Of a stretch of DNA of 64,000 nucleotides, positions 8,783-15,736 are shown piece by piece. Made by a program: the position numbers and the translations under genes. The stretch comes from Neptuniibacter sp. CAU 1671 (GTDB lineage: Bacteria; Pseudomonadota; Gammaproteobacteria; Pseudomonadales; Balneatricaceae), in NCBI RefSeq assembly GCF_029222905.1, contig NZ_JARHUE010000003.1, positions 1-64,000 of the forward strand. The letters run 5' to 3'. Numbering within the stretch: the stretch's first letter is position 1; every line of letters starts with the position of its first letter. The notes under the pieces were generated by a model, which worked only from the letters and a program-made list of their open reading frames with translations, was not told where the DNA came from and ran no database searches.

Positions 8783-9574
8783 TTAGAGTAAACCACCCAC
8801 CAGGGGATCCAGAAGGCCATCATCCACCTGATCAAGCAGGTCTGTTAATGGATCCAGTAAGGAGTCCAGTAGTGTGTCTTCCTGAATCAGGTCATCCACT
8901 GTGCCGATCACAGAATCAACCAGTTGGGTTTCGTTAATGTTTCCTGTGAGTAAATTGTCAGCGGATTCAGTCAGTTGATTCAGGTTCAGTAGACCATCTT
9001 CGCTGCCTAACAGGCTGTCTAACGAATCAGTAATTGGCTCCAGCAGTGGAGGGTTGGTCAGATCCCCTCCCAACAGGCTGTCTACAGTACCCGTAATCGG
9101 ATCGAGCAAGGGTGTTTCAGCGTTAATAAGACTGTCCAGGGTGTTATCAAGCGGCTCGATCAGCAGACCGTCCAGGGTGCCTGTAATCGGTTGAAGTGTG
9201 TTATCCAGCGTACCGAGTAAGAGGCTGGTGTCGCTACCCAGCAGGCTATCCAGGGTACCCGTCAGGTCAGAGACCGTGCCACCGGTGAGGTTATCAATAT
9301 TTCCGGTCAGACTGGTGAGTAGTCCCTGATCAAGATTTAACAGGTCGCTCTCAAGGTCCAGCAGATCGGCAGTCAACTCAACGGGAGGCTCTTCAGAGGG
9401 TTCTGCAGCTACAAAATCAGCGTTTGGGGAGGGTTCTCCGATCACAATTTCAGCCTCCGAGGAGGTGGAGGAGGAGGGCATAACATTCGCTGTCTGGGAG
9501 GCTGTGCAACCTGCACCAACTATTGCTGCAGAGAATATGCAGCAAGTGACTAACAGTTTCAAAATGTTATTCAT
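8783..9574 (-). CDS. Repeat-rich acidic lipoprotein without basic residues
   Basis: 263 residues. A signal peptide ends in a lipobox (VGAGC, acylated Cys about residue 23), then comes a Ser/Glu/Pro-rich linker and about 190 residues of imperfect repeats around the core (L/I)TGT(L/V)DSLLG(S/G)D, seen at least five times. In the mature part I find no Lys, Arg, His, Trp or Tyr; it is almost entirely Leu, Asp, Thr, Gly, Ser, Asn, Pro and Glu. Proteins of this look are sometimes labelled collagen-like repeat proteins, but there is no Gly-X-Y pattern here. It lies immediately upstream of the FhaC-like transporter on the same strand and may be its cargo, a partner or unrelated. Function unknown. Confidence 0.8.
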   Translation of the reverse strand: MNNILKLLVTCCIFSAAIVGAGCTASQTANVMPSSSTSSEAEIVIGEPSPNADFVAAEPSEEPPVELTADLLDLESDLLNLDQGLLTSLTGNIDNLTGGTVSDLTGTLDSLLGSDTSLLLGTLDNTLQPITGTLDGLLIEPLDNTLDSLINAETPLLDPITGTVDSLLGGDLTNPPLLEPITDSLDSLLGSEDGLLNLNQLTESADNLLTGNINETQLVDSVIGTVDDLIQEDTLLDSLLDPLTDLLDQVDDGLLDPLVGGLL

Positions 9575-9751
9575 CTATCCATGCCCAAATTGCAATCAGT
9601 GGCTTGTTCCATGCCAAGTGGCTTACAGAGTCGAACCACTTATAAACAATTTTAACTTAAATTGAGGACGCGATTATAGCAAGTTTTGAGTAAAAAACAC
9701 GCAATTAAGCTCTTTCTAATGTTATCGGCAGTGACGCGCCGCGGTTGAGTC

Positions 9752-10420
9752 TTAGCTTGGCGGGTCGAGGTTATCCATATGGGTCGTATTTATCCGGAAC
9801 CAGCCGGCCACACTGAAGCGTTCACGAGAGGCGGCCAATACTTCATGAGGAAACTCTTCACTCAGAAAAATGACCAGAGTACCAAAAGCGGGCAGCACCT
9901 TGGTGAGAGGTTCTTCGGAATTATGCTCACTGTAAATAACCAGTTCACCACCTTGATCCGGTTCCCAGCCCCGGTTTAGGTAAGTGACCAGGGATAACAC
10001 TCGGTTTGACTGGCCTTTGAAAGCATCCAGATGCTTTTTGTAAAAATCGCCAGGCTGATAACAGGCGAAGTGGCTTTCAAACGAAAACAAACCCATAAAG
10101 AGTCGACGGTTAAGGTAGCAACGCAGTTGTTCAGTCCAGTCCAACCAGACTTTTGCCGAAGTCATCTGTGCTTCAATCCAGAGGATTCGGTCACGACGCA
10201 CAAAGGGGTTTAAAGTTTGGTTAGCACCCCGGCCAATATTGGCCTCATGAAAATCGGTCTCATCCTGATGGGCCAGTACCTGCAGTAGTTGCTCGGAAAT
10301 ATCTGCAGGCAGTGCCGAAGGCAACACGACATAACCCTGTTCTTCGAGTTTCACAGCGATCTGCTCGAACAATACATCGTTTATGTCAGCGGATGTTTCA
10401 GGGAAGTGAGGGGTGTTCAT
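9752..10420 (-). CDS. 2-oxoglutarate/Fe(II) oxygenase, prolyl-4-hydroxylase-like
   Basis: 222 residues from the ATG at 10420; a TTG at 10444 would add eight residues and neither has a strong ribosome-binding site. The double-stranded beta-helix core shows the iron ligands H130 and D132 (KKHLDAF) and H192 (EEFPHEV), with Arg in SRERFSVAGWF placed to bind 2-oxoglutarate. GGELVIY and the DFYKKHLD context resemble the Pseudomonas prolyl hydroxylase known to act on EF-Tu, and PHD/EGLN enzymes more broadly. It probably hydroxylates a protein proline using O2, so it could respond to oxygen. The substrate is inference. It stands alone, separated from the gene upstream by a terminator. Confidence 0.87.
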   Translation of the reverse strand: MNTPHFPETSADINDVLFEQIAVKLEEQGYVVLPSALPADISEQLLQVLAHQDETDFHEANIGRGANQTLNPFVRRDRILWIEAQMTSAKVWLDWTEQLRCYLNRRLFMGLFSFESHFACYQPGDFYKKHLDAFKGQSNRVLSLVTYLNRGWEPDQGGELVIYSEHNSEEPLTKVLPAFGTLVIFLSEEFPHEVLAASRERFSVAGWFRINTTHMDNLDPPS

Positions 10421-10499
10421 TGCAGTGTGCCGAGTTGAATCCAAAGATGCTATTTACCCCAGAAACAGTGTCGTGGATAGCACTTTTTTAAGCGGCCAT

Positions 10500-10526
10500 A
10501 AAAAAGCCTGATCACAGAGATCAGGC
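10500..10526 (-). terminator. Intrinsic terminator after the small lipoprotein gene
   Basis: On the minus strand GCCTGATC and GATCAGGC pair around TCTGT and are followed by six T. It closes the 49-residue lipoprotein gene and isolates the oxygenase gene. Confidence 0.85.
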
Positions 10527-10548
10527 AAGGTGTTACCAAGAGTTGAGT

Positions 10549-10698
10549 CTACTCTTTGGTGACGGGAGATTGTACGTCGTAACCCTCTTCGCTGAGCAGG
10601 TAACCTGCGGTTCCGCCAATGGCGGCCCCTGCTACAAAACCACACCCCTGCAGCACGAGACTCGACAACAAAACTGATAAAATCAATACGCGTTTCAT
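10549..10698 (-). CDS. Small glycine-zipper-type lipoprotein (49 residues)
   Basis: The frame starts with ATG after a strong AGGAGGG ribosome-binding site. Residues 1-18 form a signal peptide ending in the lipobox LVLQGC, with Cys19 as lipid anchor. The next residues (FVAGAAIGGTAGYLL) follow the small-residue spacing of glycine-zipper segments, and the tail is EEGYDVQSPVTKE. The strong start signal, lipobox and own terminator together make it convincing despite its size. It is expected to be a membrane-bound lipoprotein. Function unknown; short glycine-zipper lipoproteins of this kind often belong to the cell-envelope stress class. Confidence 0.8.
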   Translation of the reverse strand: MKRVLILSVLLSSLVLQGCGFVAGAAIGGTAGYLLSEEGYDVQSPVTKE

Positions 10699-10772
10699 GT
10701 TGGTACCCTCCTCATATCAGGACCATTTAGGCGCCTGAGATTTTGGTTGATCAGCGTGGGTTTACCGCTAGG

Positions 10773-11399
10773 TTAGCTCGTTCCGCCCACCGCCGTAGGC
10801 TCGACGGGGATCGCATCAATGGCGGTAAATTCTCTCAGTGGCAGATCGTCTGGTAGAGAGATGTAACCCTCGCCTTTGAATTCAGCGGCTTGCTCAAGAA
10901 CTTGGGCTGAGCTGTTGATCCTGATTTTGCTGTTGGCCACCGTGAGTTTTTCAATGGGTACGGCAACGTTCTTACCGCCGAAGCCCAGTATTTTCCCCGA
11001 TGTGATAACCGCTTTGTATTCTGCAGCACTCATGCTGCGCACAATATCGGTCACTGCGCCAACCGTGTTGCCTTTGCTGTCGACAACAATCATGTTGGTC
11101 AGCTGGCCTGGGGTCAGTTCATAGATCGGATTAAGTTCCGATTGGGGTTGCGCCTCGGTCTGCGTATCACCTGATTTATCAGACCAGGTGCTATTGGCTT
11201 TCAATTCACCTGCCAAAATTGTGGTTTGCTGAGCCGGCGTATTGGTTTCCACCTGCAGGGCCGGTGCATCCAGTTGCACTTTGACTGGTGAAGTGTCCGC
11301 AGCCACGACTGCTTCAGCGTCAGCGTAAACGGCGGGAATGAAAAGTGCAGACAGTGCGCCGGTGAGCAGCGTGGTTCTGGAAGAGATATTCAAAAACAT
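10773..11399 (-). CDS. Secreted PRC-barrel domain protein
   Basis: 208 residues from the ATG at 11399, chosen because GGAGG lies 5 bases upstream and a signal peptide follows (TLLTGALSALFIPAVYA). After a low-complexity linker (about 25-100) a PRC-barrel-like domain is visible: LTNMIVVDSKGNTVGAVTDIV, then VAVPIEKLTV. PRC barrels are small beta domains used in photosynthetic reaction centres, RimM and many envelope proteins as binding modules. Nothing points to a particular ligand. It is followed 74 bases later by the small lipoprotein gene on the same strand. Confidence 0.78.
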   Translation of the reverse strand: MFLNISSRTTLLTGALSALFIPAVYADAEAVVAADTSPVKVQLDAPALQVETNTPAQQTTILAGELKANSTWSDKSGDTQTEAQPQSELNPIYELTPGQLTNMIVVDSKGNTVGAVTDIVRSMSAAEYKAVITSGKILGFGGKNVAVPIEKLTVANSKIRINSSAQVLEQAAEFKGEGYISLPDDLPLREFTAIDAIPVEPTAVGGTS

Positions 11400-11952
11400 A
11401 CAAACCTCCATCAATTTTAAACCACAACAGATGCCATTAGGGTTGGGGCAAAGTTGTGAAACCTGTGGAAGATTTAGCGAAGTCTGTGCCAAAAGTTGGT
11501 GCCGACCTGAAAGACGGTTGTTTTTGTTTTTAAGTAATTGAATTTAAGATAAATTATTCTTAAAAAGGTTTTTCGGCGTTTTTATTTGATGGATATTACT
11601 GAGACTTTTTAATGCTCTTTAGTGGTAAAAATAGGCGCTCAATGTGTTTGTAAATATATGATTTTAAATATTTTATTTTAAATGTCTCTATTTGGCGACA
11701 GTGTTTTTGCAGTGCTATTGAGGGTTTGCGCTGAATCGGATTTAGAGTGTCGCTTATAAGCGACGGTTTTGTTGAACTATATCAGTCTTATCGGTTCTAT
11801 ATTTGCGTAAAGATTTTTACAGAGATACATTGATTGCATGGAATCAGAGTGAAGGTCGTAGCGCGGTCTGAGAGGTCTTTCGGATATCTGCCCTGCTGCG
11901 ATACTTCACCTGGGAACTTTGATTTTATGGTCTGTAGATAATGATGGTCTGT
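11400..11952. other. AT-rich intergenic region upstream of the copper cluster
   Basis: About 550 bases with no convincing gene, AT-rich between 11530 and 11700. It must carry the divergent promoters of the PRC-barrel gene and the copper cluster. It contains a perfect 16-base palindrome (11749-11764) and an inverted repeat GTAAA-N4-TTTAC at 11808-11821. I do not see a CueR-type or CopR/CusR-type box that I would trust. Confidence 0.6.
11749..11764. promoter_or_regulatory. Perfect 16-base palindrome, possible operator
   Basis: GTCGCTTATAAGCGAC reads the same on both strands. It lies about 190 bases before the first copper gene. It is followed by GGTTTTG, so a weak terminator is possible, but no gene ends nearby, which favours a regulator-binding site. 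Confidence 0.35.
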
Positions 11953-12360
11953 ATGTTGAAAAAACGCCTGGTGTTGTTGCTGATGCTCCTGATGAGCATG
12001 CAGTCACTGGCGGCGATTCAAATGCCGCAGACTGTCACTACGCCAAAAACACCGATTCCCATGCATCACGCACAGCATCAAATGCCAATGACCACGGATG
12101 ACGGTTCCAGCTCATGCCTGGAACATTGTCAGCAACAGGCGTTGACTGCCCAAGCTGATGCCCATCCTCAGGCTGATCACTGTCAACCCGGCCACTGTCA
12201 GTTACATTCGTGTATCAGTAACGCGGCCGGTGCAGGTATTCATCAATCCGGTCTGAAATTTGCGCGCCAACCCGAACGACACTACATCTACCCGCCTTCC
12301 CATGGCTTGTCTGGCCAGATAACCCCTCCTTTGTTGCGGCCTCCTATTCCCCGCGGCTGA
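11953..12360 (+). CDS. Secreted His/Met/Cys-rich protein, probable metal-binding
   Basis: About 135 residues from the ATG at 11953 (in-frame ATGs at 11941 and 11944 are alternatives; none has a clear ribosome-binding site). A signal peptide (LVLLLMLLMSMQSLAA) precedes a segment rich in His and Met (MPMHHAQHQMPM) and a Cys/His cluster (SCLEHCQQQA, DHCQPGHCQLHSC). This composition fits copper binding in the periplasm. It is the first gene of the copper cluster, 75 bases before the DUF411 gene. I do not recognise a named family; the role is inferred from composition and context. Confidence 0.65.
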   Translation: MLKKRLVLLLMLLMSMQSLAAIQMPQTVTTPKTPIPMHHAQHQMPMTTDDGSSSCLEHCQQQALTAQADAHPQADHCQPGHCQLHSCISNAAGAGIHQSGLKFARQPERHYIYPPSHGLSGQITPPLLRPPIPRG

Positions 12361-12435
12361 TCAATCTCCGGCTTTATGTCGAAATCAGTTGTTCATTTAG
12401 CACGTCTGAAAAGACGTTTTGTATTTGGTGGTGGT

Positions 12436-12921
12436 ATGAAAAAAATTACGTTTTTGCGTCTGCTGTGCCGTTTATCGGGTGCAGCTATGGTTACGTTGAT
12501 GGCTCAGATGGCCTTTGCGGCTGGCGAAGAGTTAAAGGTGTATAAAAGCCCTGATTGTGGCTGTTGCGGAAAGTGGGTAGAACATCTTGAGTCGCAGGGA
12601 CTTGAGACTGCAACCCTGCATCCGATGAATCTGGCTGCAGTAAAGCAGCATTACGGCATTAAACCGGCTTACCGCTCTTGCCATACAGCGGTATCAAACG
12701 ATGGATACGTCTTTGAAGGTCACGTGCCTGCCCGGTTTGTTACCGAATTTTTGCAGTCGCCACCTGAGGGGGCGCTGGGGCTTGCAGTACCCGGCATGCC
12801 TGTTGGCAGCCCGGGCATGGAAATGGACCAGCGTTTTGATCCCTATGAGGTTATTTTGCTGAAACAGGATGGAACGGCAGAGGTGTACAAATCCATCAAA
12901 AGCCCTGACCAGCAGTATTAA
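12436..12921 (+). CDS. DUF411 periplasmic protein, copper-associated
   Basis: 161 residues from the ATG at 12436, which follows GGTGGTGG and gives a signal peptide ending LMAQMAFAA; an in-frame ATG 60 bases upstream adds a basic stretch without a signal. The mature part begins with a thioredoxin-like strand and VYKSPDCGCCGKW, the Cys motif of DUF411. YRSCHTAVSNDGYVFEGHVPA and VPGMPVGSPGMEM are other family hallmarks, the latter Met-rich. DUF411 proteins are commonly encoded with copper-resistance genes and are thought to bind or handle metal. It lies 12 bases before copA. Confidence 0.87.
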   Translation: MKKITFLRLLCRLSGAAMVTLMAQMAFAAGEELKVYKSPDCGCCGKWVEHLESQGLETATLHPMNLAAVKQHYGIKPAYRSCHTAVSNDGYVFEGHVPARFVTEFLQSPPEGALGLAVPGMPVGSPGMEMDQRFDPYEVILLKQDGTAEVYKSIKSPDQQY

Positions 12922-12933
12922 AGGGGGGCTGTT

Positions 12934-14964
12934 ATGAAAATTTCAGATAAGTCCGTGTCTGCAGGTCTGAGCCGCCGGCAGTTTGTTACCGGACTCGCAG
13001 CGGGTGGAGTATTGGGTGCACTGGGTATGCCTGGCTCCAGGCTCTGGGCTATGCAAGCGCCTGCGGGAGCGCCCGAATTAAGCGGCCAAACCATCAATCT
13101 CAATATAGGGCAGCAGCGCGTCAACTTTACCGGCAAAGATCGCTTTGCAACGACTGTCAACGGATCCCTGCCAGCGCCTACGCTCAGGCTTAAAGAGGGT
13201 GACAAGGTCACAATCAATGTTACCAATCGTCTGGGCGTAGACAGCTCTATCCATTGGCACGGCATTATCCTGCCCTCTGAGATGGACGGTGTGCCCGGCT
13301 TTTCGTTTGATGGTATTCAGCCCGAAGAGACTTTTACCTATCAGTTCAGCCTGAATCAGTCCGGGACTTATTGGTACCACAGTCATTCCGGTTTTCAGGA
13401 ACAGACCGGGTTATACGGCGCGCTGGTGATTGAACCTAAAGAGCCTTACCCCTTCACCTTTGACCGTGACTATGTGGTGATGTTGTCTGACTGGACCGAT
13501 GAGTCGCCGATGGGCGTGTACCACAAACTGAAAAAGCTCAGCCATTACTACAATTTTAATGAGCGCACTTTTCAGGATACCTGGCGGGATATTCAGGACA
13601 AAGGTGTGAAGGCAACCTATCAGGATCGGGCCATGTGGAACCAGATGCGCATGAGCCAGACCGATATCTCAGATGTCACCGGTTATACCTACACCTACCT
13701 GATGAACGGTGTCACTCCGGCCGAGGGCTGGAAAGGCCTTTTCCGTGCAGGTGAAAAGATCCTGCTGCGTTTTATCAACAGTGCCGCCATGACTTTTTTT
13801 GATGTGCGCATCCCCGGCCTGAAAATGACGGTGGTTGCGGCGGATGGGCAGTACGTTGAGCCGGTGACTGTTGATGAATTCAGGATTGGCGTTGCAGAAA
13901 CTTATGATGTGCTGGTTGAGCCGACAGCAGACCAGGCTTACACCCTGTTTGCGCAGACCATTGATCGATCCGGTTATGCCCGCGGGACACTGACCCCAGA
14001 CTACGCGATGGTTGCGGAGGTGCCTGAAATGGACCCTGTGCCGTTGCTCAGTCATGGCGATATGGGCATGGGGGGCATGCATGATATGCATGGCATGGAT
14101 CACTCTGCTCACAGTGAACAACCAATGGCCGCAGTAGGTGATCCCCATGCAGGCCATCAGATGAAAGCTGAGCCAGCAGTTGATCATTCTGCGCACCAGA
14201 TGCAGTCAGACAGCAGCATGGATCATTCGGCACATAATATGGCTTCCGAAGAGACCACCAAGTCCGCGTCGCAGGCCATGGATCACTCCGGTCATGATAT
14301 GAGCTCTGGTAGCAGTATGGACCACAGTGCGCATCAGTCGGACAAAGCGGCTGCTATGGATCATTCAGCGCACCAGACGACGGGTCAGCCCGCGATGGAT
14401 CATGCAGCGCATGCGGCGCATGGAACAACAGGCCAGCCTCAGTCCGCGCCGGTACAGCATGCTGCGACCGAGTATGGGCCGCATGTGGATATGCGTGCAG
14501 AGGACCCGCAATACCGTCTTGATGATCCGGGTATTGGCCTGCGTGATAATGGCCGACGGGTACTGACTTACGCAGATCTGCGAAACCTCTATCCGACCCC
14601 CGATCCCCGACCCCCTGAACGTGAAATTGAACTGCATCTGACCGGCAACATGAGCCGTTATATGTGGTCGATTAATGGCGTGCCTTTTGCCGATGCAGAA
14701 CCGCTACACCTTAAATATGGTGAGCGGGTGCGCATAACCCTGGTCAACGACACCATGATGAATCACCCGATGCATCTGCACGGCATGTGGAGTGACCTCG
14801 AAACCGGCGACGATGGCAAACTGCCGCGTAAACATACGGTGATTGTTCAGCCCGGTTCCAAAATCAGTTACCGCGTTACCGCTGATGCTAAAGGACGCTG
14901 GGCTTACCACTGCCATCTCATCTATCACATGATGGGTATGTTCCGTGAAGTCAGAGTAAGCTGA
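12934..14964 (+). CDS. copA: CopA/PcoA-type multicopper oxidase with Met/His repeats
   Basis: 676 residues with a Tat signal (SRRQFVTGLAAGG) for export of the folded enzyme. All four copper-site motifs are present: H107-W-H109, H149-S-H151, HPMHLHG (611-617) and H659-C-H661-LIYHMMGMF, which includes the type-1 copper Cys. The family oxidises Cu(I) to the less toxic Cu(II) in the periplasm. Residues about 380-500 form an inserted Met/His-rich segment with seven copies of (M/V)DH(S/A)(A/G)H, probably a copper reservoir. The gene lies 12 bases after the DUF411 gene, and copB follows 10 bases later after a GAGGAG ribosome-binding site, so they form an operon. Confidence 0.95.
   Translation: MKISDKSVSAGLSRRQFVTGLAAGGVLGALGMPGSRLWAMQAPAGAPELSGQTINLNIGQQRVNFTGKDRFATTVNGSLPAPTLRLKEGDKVTINVTNRLGVDSSIHWHGIILPSEMDGVPGFSFDGIQPEETFTYQFSLNQSGTYWYHSHSGFQEQTGLYGALVIEPKEPYPFTFDRDYVVMLSDWTDESPMGVYHKLKKLSHYYNFNERTFQDTWRDIQDKGVKATYQDRAMWNQMRMSQTDISDVTGYTYTYLMNGVTPAEGWKGLFRAGEKILLRFINSAAMTFFDVRIPGLKMTVVAADGQYVEPVTVDEFRIGVAETYDVLVEPTADQAYTLFAQTIDRSGYARGTLTPDYAMVAEVPEMDPVPLLSHGDMGMGGMHDMHGMDHSAHSEQPMAAVGDPHAGHQMKAEPAVDHSAHQMQSDSSMDHSAHNMASEETTKSASQAMDHSGHDMSSGSSMDHSAHQSDKAAAMDHSAHQTTGQPAMDHAAHAAHGTTGQPQSAPVQHAATEYGPHVDMRAEDPQYRLDDPGIGLRDNGRRVLTYADLRNLYPTPDPRPPEREIELHLTGNMSRYMWSINGVPFADAEPLHLKYGERVRITLVNDTMMNHPMHLHGMWSDLETGDDGKLPRKHTVIVQPGSKISYRVTADAKGRWAYHCHLIYHMMGMFREVRVS
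14095..14412 (+). repeat. Tandem MDHSAH-coding repeats within copA
   Basis: Seven imperfect copies of the motif MDHSAH (variants VDHSAH, MDHSGH, MDHAAH) at residues 388-493, separated by 9 to 22 residues of Gln/Ser/Ala/Thr-rich linker. Each copy gives Met and His ligands. The copies share ATGGATCAC/T at the DNA level, so copy number may vary between strains. Confidence 0.85.
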
Positions 14965-14974
14965 GGAGAGTGCA

Positions 14975-15679
14975 ATGAATGTAAAAGATTATCTGGTTGC
15001 ACTTAGCCTGACGCTGGTGGCTACCAATGGATATGCCATGGGTGATGCTGATCCTCTGGTGGGCATGGTGAAATTTGACCAACTGGAGTTTCGGGATGCA
15101 CGTGAGGGTAACCCTCTGGTATGGGAGGCTGAAGCCTGGCTTGGCTATGATCTCAATAAGCTGAAACTCAAAACCCGGGGCGAACGCCTTGACGGTGAAA
15201 GCGAATCGGCCGAGCTGCAGCTGCTGTACAGTCGTGCCATTGATCCGAACTGGGATCTTCAGCTGGGTGTGCGGAACGATTTTCTACCCCGCCCGGACAG
15301 GTCCTGGGCGGTCATTGGGGTTGAGGGGCTGGCGCCCTGGTATCTGGAGACCGATGCGGCACTGTTTATTGGTGAGTCTGGTCAAACCGGTATTCGGTTA
15401 AAAACCGAATATGAATTGATGCTCACTCAGCGCTGGGTGCTGATCCCCGAGTTGCAGCTGACGGCATACGGTAAAACAGATGAAGAGCGCGGTATCGGTT
15501 CTGGTTTGGCTGATCTGGAATTGGGTGTCAGACTGAGTTATGAAATCAGGCGTGAATTCGCACCCTATATTGGTCTGAACTGGGAACGCGCATTAGGTAA
15601 AACCGCGGATATCGCCCGGGATGAGGGCGAACACTGGAATGACCTGCAATGGGTCGCGGGTGTGCGCTTCTGGTTTTAA
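14975..15679 (+). CDS. copB: Copper resistance outer-membrane protein CopB
   Basis: 234 residues: signal peptide (LVALSLTLVATNGYA), then the CopB/PcoB barrel pattern with MVKFDQLEFRD, NPLVWEAEAWLGYDLNKL, AELQLLYSRAIDPNWDLQLGVR and the C-terminal APYIGLNWERALGKT...GVRFWF, all standard for this family. Many CopB proteins carry a Met/His-rich N-terminal extension; this one lacks it. CopB sits in the outer membrane and works with CopA in copper sequestration or export. Start follows GAGGAG by 8 bases. Confidence 0.95.
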   Translation: MNVKDYLVALSLTLVATNGYAMGDADPLVGMVKFDQLEFRDAREGNPLVWEAEAWLGYDLNKLKLKTRGERLDGESESAELQLLYSRAIDPNWDLQLGVRNDFLPRPDRSWAVIGVEGLAPWYLETDAALFIGESGQTGIRLKTEYELMLTQRWVLIPELQLTAYGKTDEERGIGSGLADLELGVRLSYEIRREFAPYIGLNWERALGKTADIARDEGEHWNDLQWVAGVRFWF

Positions 15680-15736
15680 TCTGCACTGGCCTGATGAAAG
15701 GCCGGGGTGTTGGTCCCTGAAGATGGAGTGTGTTTG

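Noticed and set aside
11773-11786. FNR-like site TTGAACTATATCAG before the copper cluster
   Set aside because: Two of the ten conserved positions differ and the spacing to a promoter is unclear.
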